Source: Amphimedon queenslandica (taxonomy: Eukaryota > Porifera > Demospongiae > Haplosclerida > Niphatidae). From it: a stretch of 53,230 nucleotides of DNA. The notes under the pieces are model-generated. The model had not been told where the DNA came from and did not search any database. It worked only from the letters and a program-made list of their open reading frames with translations. Positions 43,600 through 53,230 of the stretch are shown here, piece after piece; position 1 is the stretch's first letter; each line of letters opens with the position of its first letter. The stretch lies in contig NW_003546246.1 of NCBI RefSeq assembly GCF_000090795.2, forward strand, positions 521,269-574,498, given 5' to 3'. Made by a program: the position numbers and the translations under genes.

Positions 43600-46545
43600 G
43601 CACACAGATGTTGAATCTTCACAAAACATTTTCTGCTATCACTTCTGCTAACTGTGAGACATGTTTGGAAAGCTTTTCCAACCTGTCAGTCTCCTCTAAA
43701 CCGAATGGGGTCATTGAGTGTAGGTGTGACCAAGACAGACACATCCCAAAGTTGTTATCAAAGGGCAACAAAATGAATCCTGGAGTCAGGGGTGGATCTA
43801 GGATTGAATTTTTGGGTGGGCACTGATGATGTAGGTGGGGTAATTAGTGGGTGTGGCCAAAAAATCCTGCATTGAAAGTCAAAATTTTCAAGATTTAGCC
43901 AGTTAAAATGAGCTCCTTTGTGGTTTACAAATTGTTTTTATAGTCATGCTTCACAGTTTACATAGTAGTTTACATTAAAAAGTTAATTATAAATTACTGC
44001 ACAAAATTTTTGGGTGGGCCTGGCCCAGGCAGGCCCACCCTTACATCCGCCACTGCCTGGAGTAGTGCCAGCACAATTGCAGGTATATTTTTATCTATTA
44101 GTCATTATACATTTAACAGTTCTTATGAATTATTATTGCCATAATTTTTAATTTTAATAATCAAATTTTCTTTATTATTATTAGGCACTGTCACAAGCAG
44201 AGGAAATATTAGTATCTGCTGTACTGCCAGTGATGTCTATAGACAAACTTCCTCATGGACAATATGGCTACAGTGGACGTGTTATTAATTTCCCACAAGA
44301 CGTGCAGTCCTTTGCTACTTTACTACCACGTCTAGCAGCAAAGATCAATGTACTGGTTGTAAGGAAGGAGAGGGAACAGACTAACAGAGACTTTTATGTT
44401 TGTAGACGAGTTGTTGAAGACGCTCTTAAATGGTTGATGGCCAATAACATCTACTATCAGAGGCACTCTGTTTAAATCAAGATAACTTGGCCAGTCTACC
44501 TGAAGATGGAGACCTTTCAGACAGTACAATCAAAAGCAGAAGTTATATCTGATGAAGCTACAAGTGAAGATCACTATTCTTCATTTCTTGTACCTAATGC
44601 AGCACCTCCAGCAACAGAGAGGGAGACCATTTAACAAGCACTGGGACAGTCACAGTCATGAACCCTTATGTGGCTCAGTGTTGGTGGTACTCCTATTAAT
44701 GAGTTCACAACAGGGGGATACTTCTCAATGGCATTCCCAACTCTGTTTCCAACAGATTTGTTACAATATAATACTATACATTTACATTACTTATTTTTAT
44801 TAATATTCTAGGTACTGCTAACTACAATGGTATAAAATCTCATCGTAACCGAACTGCTGACTACTTCACTGATTTAATGAAGTATAATGACAAAAAAATT
44901 GCTAAGCACTCCCAGTTCTGTTTCTTTGCACTCAACACAGAATTGCGTTGGAGAGCAAATGAGACAAGATGATTCTACATCAAACAACATCCAGGGGAAG
45001 CTCACCTTACTGTAGATTATCTTAGAGATATGATTGGCTGGGAAGGAGAAAGGATCTGAAACAAAGTTGTCCATTATGGTACCAGTCTGCATGGCAATAA
45101 GCAGTATTGGGTTAAGGAGAGAAACAAGCTCATTGCTATGATAGACACTCTGGGACTGCCCACCATTTTTGTTACTCACAGTGCTGCTGATCATTAGTGG
45201 CCTCAGTTAGCTCACCTCATCTGTCCTGAAGATCCAGATGACAAACAAGCTCGAGCTAGAGCAGTGATCAATAATCCTGCACTAGCATACTGGTTATTTA
45301 CGTATAGAATCCAAAGTTTTGTGGAAGTGTTCTATGTTAGTATACTTGGAGTCACAGACTACTGGATGAGGTTTGAGTGGGGCAGTTTTCACGTACATGG
45401 ACTAGCTTGGTTACCCAATGCTCCTAAATTTAAAAACCTCTCATCATCTTCTGATCTTGTGGAGTCAACAAAAGAAAAGATTACTGAGTACGCTAACAGG
45501 ACAATTTCTACCATAATCCTGTTTTCCTTCCTGATGGCAATAATGTCAGTGATGCTCCACCAGCAAAGGTTGATCCACAAATCTGCAATAAGTCTTGTTT
45601 TTAAGTAACTGATATTGATAATTTTTGGTCCAATTGCGACCTGCCAACGACACATTCACTGTTCAGAGTCCTACTGCCTATGTACACGTAATGGCAAGCA
45701 GGAGTGTCAGTTTGGATATCCTAAAGATCTTCAGGCACAGAACACCACCAACATCATTGAAGAGGAGCCTGTAATATGTAATACTCACTACACGTAATGA
45801 TGGAATGCTCGACAGCTTTAATCCCATTTAACTAACATTCTGGCGTCGACATGCAGTACATTGTATCAAGGAACAGGGTGGTTCAGTACTGCACCTAGTA
45901 TGTCACCAAGAGTGAGACATGATTGCAGTCTTTAAGGGATACTTTTGCCAACATTGCTCATTCTCTCAAAGAAGGCAAAAAATCAAAGATGTTCAGAAGC
46001 TTCTCATCAACAGTTTTGGAAAGAAAGAGTACTCAGCACAGGAAACGTGTCACCTTCTATTGGAGCTCCCTTTGTATAAGGCATCAAGGAGTTTTTTTAC
46101 TCTTAGTCTTCATGGCTCTAGATGTGTTGAAAACACTGTACAAGAGAGGGAGATGGGGCGAAAGCTCATTCTGTATTGGATCACTATATGTTGCGTCCAA
46201 CTATTCCATAGTTAATACCATCACTATTCTTGACTTCACTTGTCAGTACACCATGCCAAAAGAGCTTGGTGATGAACCAAAAAAGAGTAAAGAAATGATT
46301 GTCACTTCTAGACCTTACTGTTCACGTGATCCATCTGGCACCAACTATGAGCAGTATTGTTGCCAGTCTCTGATAAAGTGCAAGCCATTCAGAGATATCA
46401 GCGAACTCAAGTCTACCAATGATGCCTTCACTGAAGCCTATGCTGAATTCCTCCAGTCTTGAAACGTTCCAAGATCACTAGAACAGGATATATTCAGACT
46501 GCAGCAACACCAGTCATCATCAGATGCTGTTGAAGATAAAGATGT
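43600..46545 (+). pseudogene. Helitron Rep (HUH nuclease) region, broken
   Basis: After CETCLESFSNLSVSS and IECRCDQDRHIPKLLSKGNK (43650-43790) the frame continues beyond a MITE as VVPAQLQ, crosses a GT-AG intron (44083-44184), and resumes as ALSQAEEILVSAVLPV and HGQYGYSGRVINFPQD (44185-44475). Further pieces are KYNDKKIAKHSQFCFFALNT (about 44880), TLGLPTIFVTHSAADH (about 45150) and YWMRFEWGSFHVHGLAWLPN, whose HVH at 45390-45398 is the HUH metal site. The catalytic two-tyrosine helix at 45887-45901 reads YCT-stop-YVTK. QKLLINSFGKKEYSAQETCH and RPYCSRDPSGTNYEQYCCQS follow. Many stops and shifts make it dead. Rep would nick and rejoin DNA. Confidence 0.8.
43787..44055. mobile_element. 269-bp hAT-type MITE with 8-bp target duplication
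   Basis: The element starts caggggtggatctagg and ends atccgccactg, giving CAG(G/T)GG(T/C)GGAT termini, and is flanked on both sides by the perfect 8-bp direct repeat cctggagt (43779-43786 and 44056-44063). The 8-bp duplication and termini are those of hAT elements and match the larger hAT at 48661-51487. It sits in Helitron coding sequence; removing it with one duplication copy would rejoin the frame. Confidence 0.9.
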
Positions 46546-46586
46546 ATGTTAACAATATAATGTATTATTTAGTTGTTAAAAGTTTA

Positions 46587-46874
46587 AGGCCTTTTCACAC
46601 CGGCACAGTTTTCAAAGCGCTTTGATGCGCTTTGTTGATACAGCTGTAATAAATGCGCATTGATCGTGTTCACACTAGCAGCTGAATTATGTATCATTTT
46701 GTGTTCTTGTTGCCATTGGTTTACATTGATCGAAGCACATCACTTCACATCAATCCACCTCTGGAGGTGAAGTGAGACTGATGCACATTGATGCACATCA
46801 ATTGAAAACTACTCTAGTGTGAACACAACTAATGTGGATCAATGCGCATTACTTGTGCCAGTGTGAAAAGGCCT
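46587..46874. mobile_element. 288-bp Harbinger-like MITE
   Basis: The termini AGGCCTTTTCACACCGGCAC and the reverse complement of the right end, AGGCCTTTTCACACTGGCAC, differ at one position. TTA flanks both sides (46584-46586 and 46875-46877), the 3-bp target site typical of PIF/Harbinger. It lies between the Rep and helicase exons, probably in an intron that begins near 46543 and ends at an AG near 46988. Confidence 0.85.
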
Positions 46875-46988
46875 TTAAATACACATGTATAATATATGAA
46901 CTTGAAAAATATGCATTGAAAAAACCTTACTGCTTCAATTACATGTACATGTATGGTATGTGTTGTAATAACTTCATGTTTATATAGG

Positions 46989-48560
46989 ACAAATACCAAG
47001 AAGAACAGCAACAGAACCAGTAACCAAGAGCTCAAAAGGAATAGATGTTAATCTGCGAAAGAACCAGTGAACTTGAGCCAGTCAACACTACTGAGGAGGA
47101 GTATGATTGGGCAGAAGCAGTACAATCCTATCCTGATATTGATAATGCTCCCCATTTCATTGCTCAAGGAAGACAAAATACCATACCCACTCCAATTACC
47201 ATCTCTGCTAGCCCTGACAAACTTAAGGGAAGACAGTTGGATGTATATACCATGGTCAAGCAACAGTTTTGGAGTAACTGTGAAGAACCACTCCACATCA
47301 GCATCAATGGTACAGCTGGTACTGGTAAATCCTATCTTACAAACTGCTTGAGGTTGTTGTTGGGTGGTAGTGTCAGCACCAACTAGAGTGGCATCTTTTA
47401 TCATTGAAGGAAGGACACTACATAGTCTCCTACAATTACCAGTGAGAGGTGACTCTAAGGAAATGTAAGGAAGCAATCTCCAAAAGACCAAGATGAAATG
47501 TCATGTACCAAATACCTCATCATTGATGAGATGTCAATGGTGGGGAGGAAGACCTTTGGTATGATTGACTGTAGACTGAGGCAAGCATTTTATGGAAAGT
47601 CACAAATTGTTTTTGGTGGGTGCTCAATTTTATTGTTTGGAGATTTTGGACAGTTACCACCAGTGATGGACCTTCCCATTTATACTACAGTCACACAATC
47701 AGACCTATCAAACCAGGGGTATAAAGCACACAGTCAGTTTGAGACAGCATTTACTCTAACCCAAGTAATGAGGCAATCTGGACAAGATCGTGATCAGATC
47801 AGATTTCATGACATTCTAATGCATCTCAGGAATGGACATACAACGGAAGACTGGAACCACCTCATGGATCAAACACCAAGTAGAGTACAAGACAAGTCTC
47901 CATATGTAAATGCTCTTCAATGTTCCCTACAGTTGAAGCTGTTGTTGATCACAATGTTGCTATGTTACGTGAGTGTGGTCATCCTATTGCTACTATCAAG
48001 GCAGTACACACTGAAGCCAATGCAGCGAAAGCTCCATCTGATGATGCTGGTGGCATGGAACCAGTTGTGATGCTAGCAAAATCAGCAAGAGTGATGCTAC
48101 CTAGCAACTTGTGGGTTGAAGTGGGATTAGTTAATGAAGCAATGGGAACAGTTGAAGCTATCTGTTACAAAGAAACCACACCTCATATACCAGTGGCTGT
48201 GATGGTATGGTTTGATCGTTACACAGCACCAACTGTACATGATGCAACAGTACAAATCACTCCAGTATGCCATAATTGGTCTCCTTCAGGTTGTCAATGT
48301 TTACGCCTTCAACTACCACTCAAGGGAAGTGACAATCCACAAGTCCCAAGGACTCACTCAGGATAAAGCCGTCATTAATGAAGGGAAAAAGGAGTTCTCT
48401 TGTGAAGTGACATTTGTTGCTTGCTCCAAAGTAAGGAAGTTGAAGGATATTCTGTTTATGCCACCATTTCCTCTTCAATCACTCAAGAGCATTGCTAATA
48501 GTAAACGTCTTCAGAAGAGGAAAGAAAATTACACTTGCTTTGTCTTCAACAGCTGAACCA
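46989..48560 (+). pseudogene. Helitron PIF1-like helicase, broken
   Basis: After an intron acceptor near 46988, EEYDWAEAVQSYPDIDNAPH and GRQLDVYTMVKQQFW lead into Walker A, NGTAGTGKSYL (47306-47340). A frameshift near 47385 precedes RTLHSLLQLPVRGD and then KYLIIDEMSMVGRKTFG, with the Walker B DE at about 47530. FGDFGQLPPVMDLP, TLTQVMRQSGQD and DWNHLMDQTP follow to about 47890. The rest is in other frames: AVHTEANAAKAPSDDAGGME, KSARVMLPSNLWVEVGLVNE, a TIHKSQGLT motif near 48340, and FVACSKVRKL. The ATPase motifs are intact but the frame breaks at least three times, so no full helicase can be made. Confidence 0.85.
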
Positions 48561-48660
48561 TCTTTTGAAAACATACCACTATCAGTATCTGATCAAGAAA
48601 CATCTCACATGGAGTGGATGACACTTTTCTAACATCAGCTTCATCCCTACAACCTTTAGG

Positions 48661-51487
48661 CAGTGGCGGATCTAGGGGGGCCATGGGGGGCAATGCCCCC
48701 CAAAAATTCTATACTGACCATCCCACTCATAATCAGTTATAATTGTTATTATAATGCATAATAATATACACCCACCACTGTAATAACATGCACAATGCAT
48801 GCTTACAACTTAAGCCAACCCATAAACCACATTTTTTACACCTGACACTATAACAATGGCCTCAAAGTCTTATAAGTCTAACACTGTTTGGTTGTTCTAG
48901 TAAGTAGATATATACCATAATGTTAAAAAGGTCATCTATATGCCATTTAATTAGGTAATAGTAGAAGTAAGAATTCTGTTCAGAGTTCTAGTGGTAGTAA
49001 TGGATCTTTGCCAACACCTTGTGCTCATCATAGTGACTCCATTGATATCGAAAGCATTGATTCCATTGATATTGATGAACCAGTAGTTGATGTATCATCT
49101 CAGGAGATTCATCATAAGTGGGACATTGTCAAATTTTACAGCTGCTCCTCCTGATATAGCTCATGGTATAGATCAGAAGCCAGTCCAGCCACACAATGCC
49201 ACTTTTCCAAAGGAGAATGGTAGATCATTCAATGCATCTTGGTTTGGTAAGCATACCTGGTTAGAATATTCTATCTCAAAAGATGCAGTCTACTGTTATG
49301 CTTGCCGTTTCTTTTCTACTGGTGTCCAGAGAGATGATGAGTGCTTTGTATCAACTGGGTATAGGTATTGGAAGACAGCTACAGGAATGAGTGGTCGGAT
49401 GAGAAAGCACACTTTATCAAATAGACACATCAATGCAGTAGCAGCTTGAAGTGAGTACTTGCTTGCTCAATGGTCTCAAACCTCCATAACATCTACTTTG
49501 AGTCAGGCTCGTAGAGAGCAAGTCCAACATAACAGACACTATTTAAAGACCATTGTTGAGGTTTTGATGTACTGTGCCACACATGAGAAAGCACTTCGTG
49601 TTCACAGGGTAGGAGCTGATTCGAGGAAAAAAGTGAATTTCCTGGGCCTCATTGACATGATTAGCAATCATGATAATGTAGTGAAGAAAAAGCTTCAACA
49701 TGGTCCAAGAAATGCTGCAAACACATCCCACAGTGTTCAGCATGATCTACTGAAACTTCTTGGTAACAATGTGGCAAGCATCATTTGCAATAGTGTGAGG
49801 GAAGCAAGGTTCTAAGCATTGTTGTTGATGAATTGAGGGATTGCTCAAAGCAGGAGCAAATGTCATTTGTACTCTGCTTTGTCAATGATGGATCTGTACA
49901 TGAGCATTTTCTTACGTTTCTTCATGCTAAAAAGTTGGATGCTGAAAGCCTATCGTCATACTTCAAACAGCTCATTTCTACATATGATTTAGATCTGAAT
50001 AAGATGGTGAGCCAGGGTTATAATGGAGCCAGTGTAATGAGTGGTCACTGTAAAGGTGTACAAACCAGAGTGAGAGAGTTTGCTCTTTATGCAACTTAAA
50101 TTCACTGCTATGCCCATGTTCTAAACCTAGTTTTGGCTGATTAGGTTAAGTCTGTCAAACCTGCATCCGAGTTTTTAACACTTCTGGAAGCATTGTACAT
50201 TTTTGTATCCTCTTCAAACATTCATGTATTGTTCATGGCCAAACAGAGTCAGTGTAGACCAAATGAGCCAGACCTGAAGTTATAAAAACAATCAGACACC
50301 CGTTGGGTTTGTAGATATGCAGCCGTTAATGCTGTATGTCGCAAATACGACTCTCTCATTCTCACAGTAGAAGAGGTAGCTGATTCATCAGTCAATGAAT
50401 ACTCATGGGCCATTGAAGCACGTGGGTTACTTCATCAGATTAAATCTTTCTCCTTTCTTCTCCCTCCAATTATGTTTGACAGAGTACTTACAGCAACGAA
50501 ACGGTTGTCTGATAATCTAGAGAGTAGCAACATCAATCTGCCTTGTGCTACTTAGCTTGTGGTAGCTACTAAAAGTGTACATATGGACTATCGGTCTGAT
50601 ACATACTAGGATAAGGTTTATAACGATGCTACTCGATTAGCTGAGAACCATGATATCTCAAGTCAAGTACCCACAAGACGTAGGACAGTTACACCAGCTA
50701 GACTATATGATAGCAATGTATATGAGACACTAGGCCAAGAACAAACTAGGAACTCACTGCCAAAGCAAGAGTTTAAAACTCAGTTTTACAATCCAGTCCT
50801 AGAAAAAGTTTCTGTGTGAGTTAATGAGATTTGAAGTCCACAATAATATCGACGTTCAGAAAGGAATAGCAGCTTGCACTCCAAAATTGTCCAATTTTCT
50901 CTCCATTGATGATCTCACTTCTTTCACTGAGATGCATGGAGTACGGCCAGGAAATGATCTGAAGACTGAAGTAGAACTGGTGAAGAGACTCTCTGAAACA
51001 TCCTCAATGGACATTTTAGCTTCCTTCAGATGTTACCGCTTATCATTTAAACCAGCATATAGCACACTCTCTAAGCTGGCACAAATTGCCATGAAAATAG
51101 CAGTCACCAGTTCTGAAAGTGAACACTCTTTTTCAGCTTTGAAGAGGATCAAACTTGTCTGAGAAGTACTATGGGCCAGGAACGTCTGTCAGCATTAGCT
51201 ATCTTGTCTATTGAAGGAGAAATAGGTCAAGAGCTACATCATGAAGCCATCATTGATCAGTTTGCCTCATCTGTTAAGAATAGGCGCATTGTCCTCTCTT
51301 AGTAAAAAATTGTCACAACAGTGACCAAAACCTAATCTCCTTTATCCATAACCACACCTTAATTGCTTTATAACCACTCCTTCATTGCAAAGGAACCACA
51401 CCTTTTCATTCATGAGCATATTTATTAATTAAAACCACATCTTTAATTATTGTGCCCCCCAGAAAAAGAATCCTAGATCTGCCACTA
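48661..51487. mobile_element. 2.8-kb hAT transposon with broken transposase
   Basis: The left end CAGTGGCGGATCTAGG and the reverse complement of the right end, TAGTGGCAGATCTAGG, are terminal inverted repeats. Flanks cctttagg (48653-48660) and cctgtagg (51488-51495) form an 8-bp target duplication with one mismatch. It is inserted near the 3' end of the Helitron coding region, whose MEWMT motif occurs on both sides. C-rich and G-rich subterminal stretches (ggggggccatgggggg and gcccccc) are also inverted. Confidence 0.9.
49087..51165 (+). pseudogene. hAT transposase (TTF zinc finger, DDE core, dimerisation end), broken
   Basis: The first frame (49087-49449) contains SFNASWFGKHTWLEYSISKD, AVYCYACRFFS and H..S..H, a TTF-type zinc finger as in ZMYM1-like hAT proteins. 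The core continues at 49459-49815 and 49833-50099 with MVSQGYNGASVMSGHCKGVQ, then IHCYAHVLNLVLAD after a stop, and SDTRWVCRYAAVNAV near 50300. The C-terminal frame 50824-51162 ends with LSKLAQIAMKIAVTSSESEH and SFSALKRIK, the hAT dimerisation motif. Several stops and a shift separate the pieces. It would have cut and pasted elements with CAGTGGCGGAT ends. Confidence 0.85.
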
Positions 51488-51814
51488 CCTGTAGGTAGTG
51501 AAGAAGACATGGAGTGGATGACACCTTCTCCACCAACACCATCTCCACCATCATCACCTCATCAATAGGAAGGAGCAAAGAATAATAGATCAAAGAAATG
51601 GATCACAACTTCAGTGTAACTTTAAAAAAATACGTGTAATAATTATAATTTTAGCAATTAATTAATCAAGATACATATGCATATATTCACTCTTCCATCT
51701 TGTGTATCAATGAATAATGCTTTTTTTGTAGTCATTAGTGGCTTAGTATTTACTGTATATATGTATATTATCTGTATGTATCCATTATTTTTAGTTTAAC
51801 ATGACCATCAGCTT

Positions 51815-52352
51815 AAAGTTGTCATCACAAGACAACTTTGGAAACAAGTTTAAAAGCTGGTACTAGAGGTTTAAGGCTGTTCAGTGTTGCAAGTGAGGTT
51901 AAGAAGATAAGATCAGAAGAGACAAAGACTCAAGAAGAAGACAAGAAAGAAGACCCACAGCCACTGCAAGTGAGCTAGGTTGGCTGATTACTGATTGCCA
52001 TACACACTTTGGGTGGTAGCTATTCAGTTTGGAGCTGACTCTGCTTGGTGTTGAGATGAAGAAGAACACAGTCCTACATTCCTGTTCAATGTTGCAAGTT
52101 AAGTGAGCCTTACTTCATGGCTTGATGGGCCAACACGCTGTGGGTGGTGTCTATTTAGTTGCATTGTGGATGCTGCTTTGCTGGTAGCCTTGTTCAGTTC
52201 TGTGGAGCTATAGTTGTCCCAGGCCTTGGGCACTATAGAGACAGACATGTAGAGCTGTTCAGCACTACAGAGCTAGTTGCCCTACGGACTTGGGGGACTA
52301 GATAAAGACTCGTACCTCTAGTACCAGCAAAATCTTATTTGCCCTTTTAAAG
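51815..52352. mobile_element. Probable inverted-repeat element downstream of the Helitron
   Basis: gctggtactagaggt (51856-51870) and acctctagtaccagc (52314-52328) are perfect 15-bp reverse complements. Similarity continues outward less well. A 9-bp-stem hairpin, aaagttgtc / gacaacttt, lies at 51815-51839, and a second palindrome, ctagttgccc ... gggggactag, at about 52273-52301. The interior repeats phrases such as gttcagtgttgcaag. It could be a MITE or the 3' non-coding part of the Helitron. Confidence 0.5.
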
Positions 52353-52697
52353 GTAACTTCTGTTTTACTGCATGTGTTTGACTTTATGGATTTTTTTTTT
52401 CTGTAGGCGGGTGGTGGTGTGGGGGCCAGCTAAGCAGTGGCACCTATTCGTGATGGTGCTGCCATCACACTGTATATCAGTGTGCAAGACCACTGCACTT
52501 GCATAAACATTAACCTGTATAAATTATGATCATGTCATCATTTTATTTTTATATTGTTCTCACTTTTAAATTCCACAAACTATTATTAATTGTGAAATAT
52601 CTTAACAACATTATGGTTGGTCACTGATGTGTATGCATGCATTCAGTCAGTAGACTTCTTCCTTTTTCTAATTTCTTGCTTAAAGAAGAAGGTGCGG

Positions 52698-52705
52698 TAT
52701 AAAAG
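52698..52705 (+). promoter_or_regulatory. TATA box
   Basis: TATAAAAG in a GC-richer context (ggtgcggtataaaaggcggt), 54 bp upstream of an ATG at 52752. Position and sequence fit an RNA polymerase II core promoter for the exon that follows. Confidence 0.5.
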
Positions 52706-52751
52706 GCGGTGCCCTGGGCATGGTGGTTTCCGTTTTTATACACATGCAAAA

Positions 52752-53024
52752 ATGTCTACTGCTGATTGTGTTGGTTCTTTGAAGAAACGTGCTAGAAGAG
52801 AGGGTTTTCGGTTCCAAATGGAGCTGAATTTTGGTCAAAAGGAAGACAAGGATCATTTTATAGCTAGGCTTGATAGAGTTAAGGGTTCTTTGGCTACTAA
52901 GTGGAGACGACCTATTGACAACTTGGAACTGCTGTCTCACTTGCTCGATCTAGCTGAATAGGAGGGCTCTGGGGTTAAGTCTCATGATACAAGTAGTTCT
53001 TCTGCTATGCTGAATACTTCAGGT
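52752..53024 (+). CDS. Unrecognised protein, probable first exon
   Basis: From ATG 52752 the frame gives MSTADCVGSLKKRARREGFR, FQMELNFGQKEDKDHFIARL and DRVKGSLATKWRRPIDNLEL, ending with a stop at about 52959-52961. Past this stop the same frame goes on as EGSGVKSHDTSSSSAMLNTS before a possible donor (CAG|GTAGTT) near 53023. The start is chosen because a TATA box lies 54 bp upstream and the composition changes there; an in-frame ATG at 52617 lies upstream of the TATA box. The basic, helical N-terminus resembles introductory exons of transposon-derived proteins that I have seen, but I cannot name a family. A further frame at about 53110-53210 (SQVSAFEDLVLVLKRWCTCG) may be a second exon. Confidence 0.4.
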
Positions 53025-53230
53025 AGTTATGTTGTGTTTAAATTATTGATGATATTATATAAGGTATATACACTGGTGATGGGGATGAAGGCAGCCATTG
53101 TTTGTGAGTCAAGTATCTGCTTTTGAGGATTTGGTTTTGGTACTGAAACGTTGGTGTACATGTGGCATGATCGACCGAAAGATGATCAGTTACAGGCAGG
53201 TATCTTAAGAGTATTATTTCCTAATTTATT

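Larger units (their letters stand above)
43090..51567 (+). mobile_element. Decayed Helitron with several nested insertions
   Basis: The plus strand holds the parts of one Rep-helicase protein in order: an N-terminal arginine/glutamate-rich repeat region, a cysteine-containing domain, the HUH Rep, and a PIF1-like helicase, ending with MEWMTPSPPTPSPPSSPHQ before a stop at 51565-51567. It is interrupted by elements at 43787-44055, 46587-46874 and 48661-51487. Helitrons move by rolling-circle replication. Terminal TC and CTRR-hairpin ends were not found, so the limits given are those of the coding remains. Confidence 0.8.

Noticed and set aside
46829-47035. 68-codon minus-strand ORF
   Set aside because: Crosses the right end of the Harbinger-like MITE and an intron border; no family resemblance.

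Overview
The window looks like nuclear DNA from an early-branching animal, most likely a demosponge such as Amphimedon. The reasons are the AT-rich sequence, introns of only 42-44 bp in the one host gene I can recognise, a dense and diverse set of decayed transposons, and transposon protein families that I associate with sponge and cnidarian genomes. No prokaryotic gene organisation is present. The species assignment is inference.

Layout. 1-930: the 3' end of a Gypsy retrotransposon, minus strand. 1028-4812: a terminal repeat of a TTAA-flanked DNA transposon family, a foldback element, then a badly broken gene whose protein carries an SDGGPDH motif. 5410-9030: a nearly full-length but dead Gypsy element, minus strand (gag, zinc knuckles, protease, RT, RNase H, integrase). 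9160-11605: two TTAA-flanked elements back to back, one with a THAP domain. 11612-12640: the 3' end of a LINE. 13860-15480: a Copia remnant split by a TA-flanked MITE. 15530-16085: a near-perfect palindromic element. 16485-16856: the last three exons of a zinc transporter of the SLC30A5/7 type, the only well-supported host gene. 18126-18382: a MITE carrying a tRNA-like sequence. 18760-20878: a DIRS-like retroelement.

20890-35880 is the most unusual part. Two copies of a composite block lie in the same orientation. Each has a diverged AT-rich tandem array (unit about 120 bp), a unique spacer of about 345 bp, and a purine-rich minisatellite (25-bp unit). A LINE remnant truncated at its 3' side separates the copies. 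The minisatellite has no stop codons in its complementary strand, so it produces very long but probably meaningless minus-strand reading frames of up to 491 codons.

38300-40345: a second PHD-finger LINE, plus strand, also lacking its RT. 40369-41043: a MITE with nested terminal repeats. 41518-41958: a proline-rich, FH1-like frame. 43090-51567: a decayed Helitron (69-bp coding repeats, HUH Rep with two tyrosines, PIF1-type helicase). It has been invaded by a 269-bp hAT MITE with an 8-bp target duplication, a 288-bp Harbinger-like MITE in an intron, and a 2.8-kb hAT element with its own broken transposase. 51815-52352: a further inverted-repeat element. 52698-53030: a TATA box followed by a short first exon of unknown function.

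Almost every reading frame here is therefore mobile-element debris. The exceptions are the SLC30A tail and possibly the FH1-like and terminal exons. The elements form a nested record of insertions whose order can be read from who interrupts whom. All family assignments are by eye from motifs; no database search was run.
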